41,680 nucleotides of DNA, taken from positions 165,945 through 207,624 of the forward strand of contig MU129014.1 in the NCBI GenBank assembly GCA_014904985.1. The letters run 5' to 3'. Below the pieces are notes generated by a model, which ran no database searches, was not told the origin of the DNA, and worked only from the letters and a program-made list of their open reading frames with translations. The DNA is from Hydnum rufescens UP504 (taxonomy: Eukaryota > Basidiomycota > Agaricomycetes > Cantharellales > Hydnaceae). The position numbers and the translations under genes are program-made. This document shows positions 41,572 through 41,680 of this stretch, one piece after another. The number at the start of each line of letters is the position of its first letter. Positions within the stretch are counted from its first letter, which is position 1.

Positions 41572-41680
41572 AGGCTGGTCAACCACATTGACTACCTATG
41601 TTAGGTACCAAATCTGTGCCATGAATTGGTACCTAAGTAGGTCCTACAATACTGGGGCCCCACTAGGCCCAAATCCAAAG
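41572..41680 (+). mobile_element. Left end of another TIR element, running out of the window
   Basis: AGGCTGGTCAACCACATTG, then ATGTTAGGTACC and TTGGTACCTAAGTAGGTCC, matching the terminal repeat of elements 2 and 3 in order and spacing (41,572-41,644), followed by GGGGCCCC and GGCCC motifs like the subterminal repeats elsewhere. It interrupts the Ty3 gag region. Confidence 0.75.

Overview
The window looks like transposon-packed accessory DNA from a basidiomycete fungus, probably an agaricomycete. The evidence is short GT-AG introns (56 and 63 bp in the two best models), a KDZ-family transposase relic, a Ty3/gypsy polyprotein of the type common in Agaricomycetes, and no recognisable housekeeping gene, rRNA or tRNA. 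There are two assembly gaps (18,126-18,719 and 30,994-31,018). Many reading frames are broken, so most coding calls are pseudogenes or fragments.

The most unusual content is a family of large palindromic elements: element 1 (about 313-2,900), element 2 (about 18,720-22,694) and element 3 (25,077-32,517, present as four arms). Each has a near-perfect central palindrome. From it, on both sides, radiate copies of a fixed module. The module is a hairpin with stem CCACACACCCGC/GCGGGTGTGTGG, then immediately a 5' splice-site-like GTAAGT or GTGAGT. About 30 bp on comes a second hairpin (GCAAAAAGAGCAGC/GCTGCTCTTTTTGC), then a CTAAC branch-point-like motif, then TAG or CAG. The intron-like interval is 93-113 bp in every copy and points away from the centre on both arms. 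Stems co-vary while loops drift. Elements 2 and 3 end in a shared ~75-bp terminal inverted repeat, which also occurs alone at 240-312 and 41,572-41,644. Element 3 is flanked by a 7-8 bp target-site duplication inside a reading frame.

Layout. 1-312: right end of an upstream element of the same TIR family. 313-2,900: element 1. 3,085-3,665: minisatellite. 3,700-3,935: cluster of CCATATATGG sites. 3,940-5,770: no gene seen. 5,774-6,741: two-exon minus-strand gene with octapeptide repeats. 7,510-11,546: large broken minus-strand gene (coiled coil, proline-rich repeats). 11,952-13,652: divergent broken plus-strand gene. 14,470-15,690: diverged ~125-bp tandem repeats. 15,827-17,925: KDZ transposase pseudogene, cut by the first gap. 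18,720-22,694: element 2. 22,695-25,068 and 32,526-32,760: one minus-strand gag-like gene split by element 3 and cut by element 2. 33,435-34,511 and 39,822-41,571: one minus-strand Ty3/gypsy polyprotein relic, split by a non-autonomous LTR retroelement (34,517-39,816, 5-bp TSD ACTAT) and abutted at 41,572 by another TIR element.

The history is nested insertion. Retroelement and KDZ-type genes were hit by the palindromic TIR elements and by the LTR element, and then decayed. All seven in-frame stops found in the Ty3 polyprotein are TGA, as expected from CGA-to-TGA transitions. The order of segments at 24.3-32.6 kb is an inverted duplication that may be an assembly artefact.
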